Shown one piece after another: positions 38,738 to 48,503 of a DNA stretch of 64,000 nucleotides. Source of the DNA: Aurantiochytrium sp. KH105. Its lineage: Eukaryota; Sar; Bigyra; Thraustochytrida; Thraustochytriidae. Where the stretch lies: assembly GCA_003116975.1 (NCBI GenBank), contig BGKB01000216.1, forward strand, positions 23,384-87,383, in the 5' to 3' direction. Both the position numbers and the translations under genes were made by a program. The notes under the pieces were generated by a model. It was not told the DNA's origin and searched no databases. It saw only the letters and a program-made list of their open reading frames with translations. Position 1 is the first letter of the stretch; every line of letters begins with the position of its first letter.

Positions 38738-41700
38738 TTACAGGTTGAGCATCTCGAGCTCGGCGGCGTCTACGCTGGCGGTACGGCTCGTCCCTGACGC
38801 AGAACTTCGTTTCTCCCGTTTGGATTGTTTTGGGGTGCTGCGAGATCGGCAGCAGCCACCACAGCAGTTTCGGACGGGCTCATCGTCGCCCCTGCCTTCA
38901 GTGCCAAGATACTGCTTTTCCTTTTCACGATCAAAAGCTTGTGCCTCGAGATCGTAGGCACGCGCAAGCTCTTCTTCCTCTTTGTTACGACGGCGACGAT
39001 CAGCAATGCCGCACCAGCAACAGGCGCCAACAATGACGAGCGCCACAAGGGCGATGAGAAGGTAGCCCACACCATGCGGGATGGTATTGAGAAAGGAAAA
39101 GAGACTCGTGACCTGGGGAAAGAGAACCACGGTGAGCACAATCGCCACGAGAATGATAAAGACGCAGCAAAACTTGACGCAGAGATCGGGACCAAGACAC
39201 TCACGTAACACGTAAAAGGGGTTCCAGAAAAGCTTCCAATTGAGGCGGCCAACTGGCTTGGGCAACTTTGGAAAGCGATTCGGCTCAGAACGTCCACCGC
39301 CGTTGCTCAAAGAGGTTGTGGCAAGATCCTGGCGAACAAGCTCCACAGAGACCCAGAGCTTTCCCATGTCGCGTTTGACGCCATTCTCCATCGAGTACAG
39401 TTTGAGTGCCTTTGAATTGGGCGGGTCTCGATGAGACAAGACGCTTCCTGCCCAGGGTGCGTACGTGTTGATGAGCTCGTTGGCCTCTCCACGTTTTTCT
39501 TCTTCTTCTGGATCTCCGGATTCTCCGCCCGCAGAGACTTTGACGCGCTGCTTGCGTTTCTCCTCTTGCTTTTTCCGCTTGCGTTCCATACGCGTAGCGT
39601 GGCGTTTCTCTTTGCGTGCCTCGCGACCTCGCGTGCTATAATGCGAATCGAGATCGTCTGGGTCTGCATTTGTGGCTGCTACTCCGGTGTCTGGATCAAC
39701 TCGGATACTAATGCTCGAGTCTTGACGGCCCACGCGCCCCTCGTCGTCGTTGTCGTCGTCGTCGTCACCGCCGTTCTTCTGCTCTCCGTCGGCGTTGTTG
39801 ACATTCCCATTGGCAGACATTTGGACGAACTCCTCTCGCGTAGAAACCACCGGTGTGGGCGCAGAGGGCTCGCGTGCAGGCTTGGACGGAGGGCGCGGCG
39901 CGCGCCTATACCCAGAGTCAAAGACCTCGTAACGCTCTTCGTTGCGCAAATAGGCTGCCCGCAAGTGGCTGGAAAGGTCAAGAACGGTCTCGGCAATCAG
40001 ATCGTTCCACTTTGTGACATCGCGGTCCCAAATCTGGATAGTGAGGCGGCTCTTGAGCTTGGACAAAGGCAGTTGAATATTGGGCATCTTGATACGGTAG
40101 TTCCAGGATCCCTTGCCCTTTTTGGCACGCCAGTGCGTGTCCGTCTCCTTCCAGGACTTTTCACTAAAACCGTTAAAATTGCACCGCACGTAGAGATCGT
40201 TCTGCTTGGTAAGAAAGTCGAAACTCGGCACGTCTTCACACTTCCATATGATGACGCGCATCTCATACACCGTGTCCGCAGGTGGCGAGACGTCAATCAT
40301 GGGGTACTTGATGGCTGTCGGTTGGTCCATAATGTCACACCACAACTCGACCTTGCCTTGCTCGAGCTGAGAGGTCGGAGTCCAAATCGACCGAAGCTCG
40401 ACAGGCTTGCGGAGATAAGTCTCCACCTCGGAGGTGTCTGCATCGCGAGACTCCTCGACGACAACTTTGGCTGCTTCTTCTTCGTCAAGCTCGTCCTGCG
40501 TGCGTTCCTCGAGACTCTCCTCGGCAGCAATTTCCTTCCAGCGCTTGGAGAACCAGCGGTCCTCAATATCGATCGTAGTTTCGCCAATCAGATCGTCGCT
40601 CGAAAAGAGGTCATAGTCCATGGCTCGAATTCGCAACTGCGAGGGCCCTGGGAGCTCCGTGTGCAGCACAAAGGAGCGGTAAAAGTTCGGGTTGATCGAG
40701 TTGGGAATGTAGTTCTTTTGGTCGTTCACTTTGATGCGCCCAAGCTTTAGCGACAGGTACGGGTCACTCTTGCCGCCACCCACATCCATGGGGATAAAGT
40801 TGAATCCCTTGAGCACATTCAGACGCACCTCAACAGGCCGAGGAACGAGCATCTTGTCGAGCATCGAGGTCGCAAACACACCATCTTCTTCGTTTGGCTC
40901 ACGAAGCGAGGATGGGGATTCTGCGTCGAGCAAGACTCGCATGGCTGCCTTCAGTGTGCCGACGTTGCGCAGATTTGGCTTGAGTTTCTTACCAATGAGA
41001 GACTTGCGAATGCGCTGGCCGCGGAAAAGAGGGAAACTCTCGAATGGAGTGGGACCCAAGACAGCCTCGAGCTCATGCTCGTACGTTTTGCGACCTTTCA
41101 TGAACTGAGGCAAGGGAAGCGGGTCATGGTTGGCCCACTCTTCGAATTCGAGAATGGTGTTGCCCCTCATCGAGTCCGAAACGTCACTCTCCGTGTCCGA
41201 AGGAAGAGAATCATTCACATCGCTCGAGGCATCGGATGCACCGCTTGTAAAGGCATCGTCATCCGTGATGAAGCCATCATCATTATCTTCTTCGAAAATT
41301 GTGGGCGGATCTTCCGCAGCCTCGTCGAGAGCATCAGCTGCCTCGCCAGGGCGCCCGGCGGCGCCGCCGCGTCCGCCCGCCCCTCCAAGAGCGGGATCCT
41401 GACCCGCGGGACTTGTAAGTGCCAAGAAACGCTCCAGCTCGTGCTCTTGCCCATGATCGTCCTGGTTCTCGATATTTGGATTATTTCTCGTATCTGGTGG
41501 TGCCCCGCCGTGCGGGACGTAGTCCGGTGAGGTCGGCACAAATCGCATGAGATCAACAGCGCTCGTCGCTACGACTTCTTTCTTGAGACCGCCGACACGA
41601 GCATCCTGAACGGTGACTTGCAGTCGTGGTAGAAAAATGAGATCCTCGGGAAGCTTGAACTTTAGCTCGATGAGTTCACCAAAGTTGGGATCGCTGCCCG

Positions 41701-44700
41701 TAGGACGTTTGCTGCGTTTCGTCCGATGTACATTCCGCTGGCGAGACGCGTCACCAAGGTGGAATTCGACGAGAGAATTTTGTATGGGGATGCCGCGAAA
41801 GGCGGCAAGATTCCGTAGTCCAAGCACTGCGATTTGCAAAGTAGCCTTGTGGTGAGTAGTGGGCCGAATGTTGGGTACAGGTGGTAAGGTCGCAGGATGT
41901 CCCTCACGCAGCGGAAAGATCTCCGTCGACACGAGGATTGCAGCATCGGCACAGTCGCCAGGTGCTACTTGGAAGAGAAGTCGCCATTCTGGTTTGGTCG
42001 TGGCGTATGCCGTGGCGCCCGGTTGAGCCAAAAGAATGCGACTGGATCCGAGGTAATCGTCGGGATCAAATCGATCATAGTCGTAGACATCAATGACTGC
42101 CTGCGGCGCAAATCGAGCCGGCGGGAGAAGAACCCGCGAAAAAGTGACCGTTTCGTACCAAAGTGGATTGTTTGTCCGCGTTCTGCGCGAAACTTTCCCT
42201 GCCTTTTCGCCAAGTACCCTTACGCGCGCGTATGGGTCGCTCATGCCATCGCTATCGGCAGCTGGAAGATCTTTTCCCTGGTATACGTGCACGCGAAGCG
42301 CAAAGGGCTCTTTCTGCATAAATGGGTCGAGCTGGTCTTGGGTCCACTCTTGTTGAGTTGCAGAGGCAAGGTCCTGTGGTCCAAGGCCGATTCGTACAAG
42401 AACGGATCCAGGAAAGTCGTCGTCATCGAGACGATTGTTGGCCTTGTCTTCAGCAAGAGTGACCCAGCGCGGTTCACCGCGAAAGCGCTCGAGAAGAATC
42501 TCTTCGGGTCTAAAGCGCGCAAAAGAGATGGCGCGGCCGCTACTGTCTTCCAAGTAGAGAAAAAGATCGGGGACTTGGGCTTCTTGGAGCTGCGCGAGTA
42601 GGTACTTGCGCATGAGCATTTGTTGACGCTCGAGATAGTCAAGCTGCGAAAGCTTGTCCTTGGTGCCGCCAGGAGTATTCTCGCCAGCAAGAGCGGGCGG
42701 TGGCGGATTGCCATGCGACTTCGTTCTTGACGGATCACTGCGCAGACGCAAGGCGTCGTCGGGAATGCTCTTGCGGTGTCGGGCAATTGTGGCCTCAAGA
42801 TTGTCGAGACGATCGACGACGGCCTGTACCTGTGGCGATTCCCATAGCAAAAGTAATTCCGCCGGGAATTCCAGCGTCGCCTCATGCGCTTCCACCCAGT
42901 CCACGGTCGCACCTTCGCCAGGTGTGACTGCGCGCGTCGAAAGCTTGTAGGGGCCCATAGAGAGCGCACTTGCTACAGAAGCACGAGACTTGAACCCGAT
43001 GGCGCCCTGAGTCCTCGGAATCGACGAACCAGCGATGGCCCAGAAACGAAGTACATACGGACGTGTGGGCGGAACAAGGCTCCGTTTGATGGAACGTATG
43101 TGCTTTTTATGAATGGTTTCAGGCTCCTCGGAGTCTTCGCGGTCAATATAATTGCGGAAACTGAGCAACACGCGACCTCGGTACGCCGAAGCCTTGGCTG
43201 GATTGCGATTCATTTCTTCGGCGTCTTCATTTCCAAAGAGACCTGACTTGCGAGGGGCGCCATAGAGAATGTACCAGCGCGGCACAATGCCTCCTTTTCG
43301 CGGAAAACGGGGAGTCGAACGGATAACGTCCTGGTAATTGACGAGCAGTGTGCTGACGAGATCATTGCTGGAAGCCTTATCGTAGTCGTAGACGCTAATA
43401 TTGACGTTACGAGCAAGGCGTGGATTGAATGTGGGCATCCAGAGCTCCTCGTTGAAGACAACTCGAAGCGACTCGGAGCTACGATGCGCGGCATCATCGA
43501 TCATCTGGCGCGCCGTCGTTCGCGGACGCGACACGGACACCACGCTCGTCTTGCAAGGTGGATTTCCGCTAAACTTCATCTTGACAAAGGCATCGAGACC
43601 CTCGGTGCCGGTGAGTTTGGAGCGATCGAGCGCCGGTAGGTCTTCTGCAATGTAGACTTGAGCACGTAGAAAACGGAGCTCTTGCTGCACATTGGGAGGC
43701 AAAAGAACCTCTGCGATCTCCTCGTCGTGCACCCCATCGTCATTCTTTGCATCATCATCTTCATCAAGATTGACGGTGTCCCCGGGTCCAACGACCGTGA
43801 CGCTGACCTTGGCGTATCCCTGAACGCCTGTGTCTTTGGGGTTCTTTTCGTCAATGAGACCAATCCATTGATTCTTGTGCGCGTGGTCGACACGGTAGTA
43901 CACGTCGATGAGATTGAAAGTGAAAGAACCAATGAGGTCGTTGCGACTGATGAGATCGGCGTCGAAAACGGAAAACTTGATCGTAGCAGCCTCGACAGTG
44001 TTCTCATCCATGTCATTGAGGTCAAGAAAGAGTTGCTCGTCAAAAACGCATGAGCGAACCGCCTTTTTGATGCTCGTACTTCGCGTAACAGTCTTGCGCG
44101 CCGGCACATCGATTGTGACGGTACACACAGGGTCGCTGGTGCCGCTCAGGTCTTCGGGGTGGAGCTCGCGCACCTCAATGACGTGAAAGATGACACGGTA
44201 GGCGCCCGGTTTGATATCGAGCTGCATTGCGTTCTCAAGGGCATCCTGCTCCTCGCGCTGTCTTCGCTCCATGGCGTCTTTTTCTTCCTCCTTGTCCTCT
44301 TCGGTCATGGCGCCTTCGACACCGCTGACTTCGTCGTCGTCGTCTTCATTCTCGTCAATTGCCGGGCCCATCTCGCTCGCGACGTTTGCCGCTTCGGGAC
44401 TGACGGCAAGATCGTCCTCGTTGTCGGTGTCCTCGTCGAGGTCATCATCGAAGAAGGAAAGCGCGGCGTCCTCGTCGTCTTGAAGCTCTGCGTCGTCTAG
44501 AACGCCGATATGTGCACCTTTGGCTGTTCGCTTGATGCCAATACGAGAGTACACTGCAAGGCGCGTCTTGCCCGCGAGACGACGTCGGTACAGCCATCCA
44601 ACGACAACGCGAAGTTCGCCAAAGTCGCCTTGGGTCCCGTACGCATCTGTGAGCTTGAGCCACAGACCACGATTGACCTCGCGTTGCTTTTCTGCGAACT

Positions 44701-45064
44701 CGCGCTTTAGCTCGCGCACGGTGTTGACGCTGACCTCTGCCTTGCCGAGGAAGATCTTGCCAAGGGTTCGTTTATCGTAGACCTTGAACTCGACCTTGGT
44801 CATCTTGCTGCCTCGGGCGCCGATAAAGTCGACACGTTCATCCCAGTGAACCCGCCCTTGGCTTTTGCGTTCTGTGCGGCTCGTGAACTCTTGGCCGGAG
44901 AAGCGCACCTTGACGTACGGGTTGACGCTCTTGGCGGCGGCCTTGGCCCCGCGGGAGGGCGTCCCGGCCTGCTCATCGCCCGTCACGAGTCCGCGCGCCT
45001 CGAGCACGCAGGCGAAGAGCACGTTGGGGCTCACGGCCCCGCTCGTCGCTGCGAGCCGCTCCAT
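38738..45064 (-). CDS. ferlin (multi-C2 membrane protein)
   Basis: The 2108-residue protein (dysferlin about 2080) has at least six C2-type segments at about residues 15-140, 288-405, 466-600, 920-1030, 1405-1510 and 1598-1710; a divergent one may lie at 1078-1190. Ferlin wording is clear: VIEVRELHPEDLSGTSDP, LLPPNVQQELRFLRAQVY, VFNEELWMP, VYQGKDLPAADSDGMSDPYA, KSDPYLSLKLGR, SSDDLIGETTIDIEDR and YEMRVIIWKCEDV. Several C2s keep the aspartates that bind calcium. The tail has PKPVGRLNWKLFWNP before the membrane region, as in animal ferlins, but two hydrophobic segments (about 1958-1985 and 1996-2018) instead of one, then a 90-residue basic tail with NCCGGCC. Ferlins drive calcium-dependent vesicle fusion and membrane repair. 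The ATG at 45064 replaces an upstream GTG-opened extension. Confidence 0.92.
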   Translation of the reverse strand: MERLAATSGAVSPNVLFACVLEARGLVTGDEQAGTPSRGAKAAAKSVNPYVKVRFSGQEFTSRTERKSQGRVHWDERVDFIGARGSKMTKVEFKVYDKRTLGKIFLGKAEVSVNTVRELKREFAEKQREVNRGLWLKLTDAYGTQGDFGELRVVVGWLYRRRLAGKTRLAVYSRIGIKRTAKGAHIGVLDDAELQDDEDAALSFFDDDLDEDTDNEDDLAVSPEAANVASEMGPAIDENEDDDDEVSGVEGAMTEEDKEEEKDAMERRQREEQDALENAMQLDIKPGAYRVIFHVIEVRELHPEDLSGTSDPVCTVTIDVPARKTVTRSTSIKKAVRSCVFDEQLFLDLNDMDENTVEAATIKFSVFDADLISRNDLIGSFTFNLIDVYYRVDHAHKNQWIGLIDEKNPKDTGVQGYAKVSVTVVGPGDTVNLDEDDDAKNDDGVHDEEIAEVLLPPNVQQELRFLRAQVYIAEDLPALDRSKLTGTEGLDAFVKMKFSGNPPCKTSVVSVSRPRTTARQMIDDAAHRSSESLRVVFNEELWMPTFNPRLARNVNISVYDYDKASSNDLVSTLLVNYQDVIRSTPRFPRKGGIVPRWYILYGAPRKSGLFGNEDAEEMNRNPAKASAYRGRVLLSFRNYIDREDSEEPETIHKKHIRSIKRSLVPPTRPYVLRFWAIAGSSIPRTQGAIGFKSRASVASALSMGPYKLSTRAVTPGEGATVDWVEAHEATLEFPAELLLLWESPQVQAVVDRLDNLEATIARHRKSIPDDALRLRSDPSRTKSHGNPPPPALAGENTPGGTKDKLSQLDYLERQQMLMRKYLLAQLQEAQVPDLFLYLEDSSGRAISFARFRPEEILLERFRGEPRWVTLAEDKANNRLDDDDFPGSVLVRIGLGPQDLASATQQEWTQDQLDPFMQKEPFALRVHVYQGKDLPAADSDGMSDPYARVRVLGEKAGKVSRRTRTNNPLWYETVTFSRVLLPPARFAPQAVIDVYDYDRFDPDDYLGSSRILLAQPGATAYATTKPEWRLLFQVAPGDCADAAILVSTEIFPLREGHPATLPPVPNIRPTTHHKATLQIAVLGLRNLAAFRGIPIQNSLVEFHLGDASRQRNVHRTKRSKRPTGSDPNFGELIELKFKLPEDLIFLPRLQVTVQDARVGGLKKEVVATSAVDLMRFVPTSPDYVPHGGAPPDTRNNPNIENQDDHGQEHELERFLALTSPAGQDPALGGAGGRGGAAGRPGEAADALDEAAEDPPTIFEEDNDDGFITDDDAFTSGASDASSDVNDSLPSDTESDVSDSMRGNTILEFEEWANHDPLPLPQFMKGRKTYEHELEAVLGPTPFESFPLFRGQRIRKSLIGKKLKPNLRNVGTLKAAMRVLLDAESPSSLREPNEEDGVFATSMLDKMLVPRPVEVRLNVLKGFNFIPMDVGGGKSDPYLSLKLGRIKVNDQKNYIPNSINPNFYRSFVLHTELPGPSQLRIRAMDYDLFSSDDLIGETTIDIEDRWFSKRWKEIAAEESLEERTQDELDEEEAAKVVVEESRDADTSEVETYLRKPVELRSIWTPTSQLEQGKVELWCDIMDQPTAIKYPMIDVSPPADTVYEMRVIIWKCEDVPSFDFLTKQNDLYVRCNFNGFSEKSWKETDTHWRAKKGKGSWNYRIKMPNIQLPLSKLKSRLTIQIWDRDVTKWNDLIAETVLDLSSHLRAAYLRNEERYEVFDSGYRRAPRPPSKPAREPSAPTPVVSTREEFVQMSANGNVNNADGEQKNGGDDDDDNDDEGRVGRQDSSISIRVDPDTGVAATNADPDDLDSHYSTRGREARKEKRHATRMERKRKKQEEKRKQRVKVSAGGESGDPEEEEKRGEANELINTYAPWAGSVLSHRDPPNSKALKLYSMENGVKRDMGKLWVSVELVRQDLATTSLSNGGGRSEPNRFPKLPKPVGRLNWKLFWNPFYVLRECLGPDLCVKFCCVFIILVAIVLTVVLFPQVTSLFSFLNTIPHGVGYLLIALVALVIVGACCWCGIADRRRRNKEEEELARAYDLEAQAFDREKEKQYLGTEGRGDDEPVRNCCGGCCRSRSTPKQSKREKRSSASGTSRTASVDAAELEMLNL

Positions 45065-45744
45065 CGTCGCCGCCGTCTCCGCCTTCCCCGCGCTCCTCCT
45101 GGACCGTCCCGCTGCGCAGCCCGGAGCCGATGGATCTTGTTTGTCGAGATCGTCGATCGACCAGTGCTTGTTATGCGGGTCAATCACTGCAATAGCCAGC
45201 CCCCTTACTTCAGTCCAAAACAGTTGTGATCCCCGCCGGGGGCTGGACAGCGCAGGCCTCTCCTCTCGACTTTGCCGTCAGTGCTGCGAGTCCTGCAGCG
45301 CAGCCGATGGCGCTCGCAAACAATGGCTCCTCCAAGAGGTTTTGGGGCGGTTTAGGGTCAAGTGGGAGCGCGAGCACAGCGAGGCTGTACAGTGTTTGGT
45401 CCGTGCCGAGACCTTTGGTGGGGTGGGGAAACCGGGGAAAACGAGCCAATCGAGCGTTCGGTGTTTGGGAATCAACTTTCATATAGCGCGCGAGTGCCGA
45501 TAGAAACCGCGCGAAAGAACGCTCGTTGACTTGACTGTGAGCCAAGATATGGCAAGACCTGCCGAGGGGAAAGAGTCGTGACAGTGAGTCAGGCGTACGT
45601 ACACCTGGAGGTGGTGTTACGCATCAGGTATCACAATACTACCTAAAACCACCTAAAGGCCAAAAGCAAGATGGAGTCAAGGCTGATAGGAGATAGAATG
45701 TAGAAACTAGTGCAGAGCAACATTAACATGGCATTGTACAGATC
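45065..45744. promoter_or_regulatory. ferlin upstream region
   Basis: This 680-base interval holds the ferlin leader and promoter and the 3' flank of the transporter. A GTCAAGTGGGAGCGC segment near 45356-45371 faintly resembles the 15-mer family near 11.8 kb. No gene is seen. Confidence 0.4.
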
Positions 45745-47157
45745 TTAGTTGTAGCTGTCAAGATAGCTCGAGCGAGTGCAGGTGAAAGGCTGGGTATCAG
45801 AGTCACTAAAGTCGTCCCGGAGGGTGATGATGTTAGCAGCAGTACCGGCTGTGAGAAGTACTGTTGCGTAGATGAAGATGATGGCGCAAATGGTCTTTTC
45901 GAGCCAGGAAATGGGGCGACCCTCCTTCCTTCGTGCAAGAAAGAAGAAGATGATCGGGGCGTGAAAGCCGAGGATGGGGCCAAAGAGAGAGCCGAGGAGC
46001 GACACGAGACTGTCAAAGAAGGTAACACCGTTGGAAATGACGTAGGCAAAAATAAGGGTGAGAAAGGAAATGCAGAACCAGATGAGACGGCTCTTCAAGT
46101 TGGTCTTGCCGTAGGTGCTCGGCGAGACGTACTGGTGCACTTGCTTGTGCCAGGTGAGCGAGATGATAAAGTAAGAAACCATGAGATGCAGACACAAGCA
46201 GGCAGCAGCGGCGGAGAGCAGGCCGCCGTAGGTCTCGGGGTCCACGAGCTTGATGATTGAGTCGCTGGCGTTTTCTCCACTGTACGTGTACGAGATGATG
46301 CCGACAATAATGTAGAGACCAATCTGCACAGGGGCGCTGATCCGAAAGGACTTGGGAAAGTCACTGGGAGTCTTCATTTCGGCAATAATCTCCAAGAAGA
46401 CAAAGCATCCCAGGTAGGCAAAGGTGATCTTGGAGAGGGCGCCGAAAAAGGTGAGCCAGGAAATGGTCGGAGGGGTACCCGCGTAGACGGAATCGCGTCC
46501 GTCAGAGTCCTTCATATTGATGAACATGTAGATGAGCACAAGGAGGATGGCGACGACGATGAGGCCGAAGTTGATCCAGAAGACAATCTGGGCACCGCTA
46601 AAACTCTGCACCTGGATGGGGCCAATGAGAGCGCAAAAAGCGATGATGGACCAAAGAGGCTGGCAGAGCTCGACACCCCAGAACGCGATTTCGAGTGTCT
46701 GTGAAAGGGCGAGAAAGTAACTCGATGCGACAAAGACAAAGTAAATGTAGGTCACAAACTTGAGCACGTACCCGGCCCAGGGCCACATGCAGAGGTCCGC
46801 GAGGGTGGCGTAGGAAACAGACGAGGGGAAGACTTGGTACGATCGAGACAGGAGGATGCCCATGTAAATGTTGACAGGGCCGAGGATTCCGATGAGCACG
46901 ATGGCCAGAACGTATCCGAGCTCCTCAAAGGCGAGACCCATTGTGAGCACACCGACACCGACGATTTCGCCAATTTCAATCATGCCCACGGTCTTCCAGG
47001 AGAGGTGGCCGACGATGCCGACATCGCTAGAGCTGCCGTCGGACGAGGACGAGAAGTCCTCTGCCGGGCCGCTGTTGCTGCCCTTGCTATCGCTGCCCTT
47101 GGAGGGTCCGACATTGACGCCGGAATTCCTCGTGCCAGACTCGAGCGACTCGAGCAT
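45745..47157 (-). CDS. amino acid/auxin permease (AAAP) family transporter
   Basis: The 470-residue protein has a Ser/Gly-rich cytosolic N-terminus of about 50 residues and then about eleven hydrophobic segments, the usual AAAP layout. The first membrane segment reads EIVGVGVLTMGLAFEELG, matching the GxGxLxLPxAxxxxG helix of the family. FAYLGCFVFLEIIAEM matches the sixth-segment F.(C/F)...I..EM pattern, and FGPILGFHAPIIFFF resembles the late P-rich segment. These carriers couple amino acids to protons; the substrate cannot be told from sequence. The ATG at 47157 is the first in frame. Confidence 0.88.
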   Translation of the reverse strand: MLESLESGTRNSGVNVGPSKGSDSKGSNSGPAEDFSSSSDGSSSDVGIVGHLSWKTVGMIEIGEIVGVGVLTMGLAFEELGYVLAIVLIGILGPVNIYMGILLSRSYQVFPSSVSYATLADLCMWPWAGYVLKFVTYIYFVFVASSYFLALSQTLEIAFWGVELCQPLWSIIAFCALIGPIQVQSFSGAQIVFWINFGLIVVAILLVLIYMFINMKDSDGRDSVYAGTPPTISWLTFFGALSKITFAYLGCFVFLEIIAEMKTPSDFPKSFRISAPVQIGLYIIVGIISYTYSGENASDSIIKLVDPETYGGLLSAAAACLCLHLMVSYFIISLTWHKQVHQYVSPSTYGKTNLKSRLIWFCISFLTLIFAYVISNGVTFFDSLVSLLGSLFGPILGFHAPIIFFFLARRKEGRPISWLEKTICAIIFIYATVLLTAGTAANIITLRDDFSDSDTQPFTCTRSSYLDSYN

Positions 47158-48461
47158 TATGCTTAATCTCTTGTTGACGTCTTGACTCTGTGCTCACTCG
47201 CTTGCTTGCTTGCTTGCCTGCTTGCTTAGTCCAATTCTTTCTATGGAGGCAGACCTTGAGCTTTGCGAGTTGCCAGGGTTGCTCGGTGTCGAGTTTTGGT
47301 TTTGCTCGTCTGGTTATTTGGGGTGTAGTATTTTCTGCTCGCGGGCAGCGGCTCGGGGGCTGCTCGGAGTCGTCTCGCGAGCGTGCGGCTTGCTCGCTGG
47401 CGCTCGTCGTCAGGCCAAACCCTATTGAATTCTGAATTCCATGGCGAGCCTCGCACGCCTTACTGCCCTTTTCCCCTCTATCTGCCTCCTTTGCCCCCCC
47501 CCTTTTTAATCTTTTCATTCCAATTCTTTTGGCTAACATAAGGCTTCCTCGTCCGCATTCGCTGGATTTTTCAGTTGTTCAGGGCCGGCAACCCGTGGTT
47601 CTGAATCGCGCCCTCGCCTTCTTCCGTTGGCGGTCGTGCACCAACGCCGCCCCTTCCTCGATTGAGGACGCGGGAGGAGCGCCGAGGTCGCCCGCTGCAA
47701 CTGCAGGCCGCGCTCGCGGGCGTCCCCCGTCCCGCGGCCCGCGCCGAAGGCCTCCGCCCGTCGTGCAAGCGCCGCAAGCGCGCGACTGCGACCTGCGCCC
47801 GCGCTGCGACGAGATTGACGCGGTGCAGAGCCCCCCTCCCCCACATCCCGAGCTAGCCCCCACAGCCACTGAACCTGCACTTCGCCCTGTGTTTTTCTTT
47901 GCGTCGCTGTCGCGCGCATCGACATGCACGGTCTCCATCTCCATCTCCGTCTCCTTCTTTCATCTCCTTCTTTCGTCTCCTTCTCCGTCTCCGTCTCGAT
48001 CGCAACCAACCGCATACCGCAAGAAGCCCTGCGCGCGACTCCGCCGGCAGCGCCAGTGCCAGCGGGGGCCTGCACCGACCTCCGGCTCTGGGGGATGGGA
48101 GGGAAAAGGCCTGGCGGGCGGCCCTTGGTCGGCGCTCGTGTGAGACGGGGCACAAGCGCGTCCCAAAGGTTCCGGAGAGAGGCCCAAGATGCCCGGCATG
48201 CCAGTCAGCATGGGCACTGGAGCTAGCTAGCTGGCCAGCTAACTAGCTAGCTAGCTAGTGAGGCTAGCTAGGCTAGCCAAGGCAGGTGCAAAGAGACAGA
48301 AGGCGGCGGTGCCGGGACCCTGCCGAGAGTACGTGTCGAACCGCGGCAACGCTGACCAGGACAGACGGGCATGACGGGCATCAATCAGCAACGTCTGGAG
48401 GCAGGACGAGGAAGGAGAAGATGCTGGTTGGGGCCGGGTGCGAATGGAGGGACGGACGGTT

Positions 48462-48503
<42 letters not shown>

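Noticed and set aside
48462..48502. The CAG run as a polyglutamine gene
   Set aside because: No supported frame with an ATG and a downstream conserved domain surrounds it.
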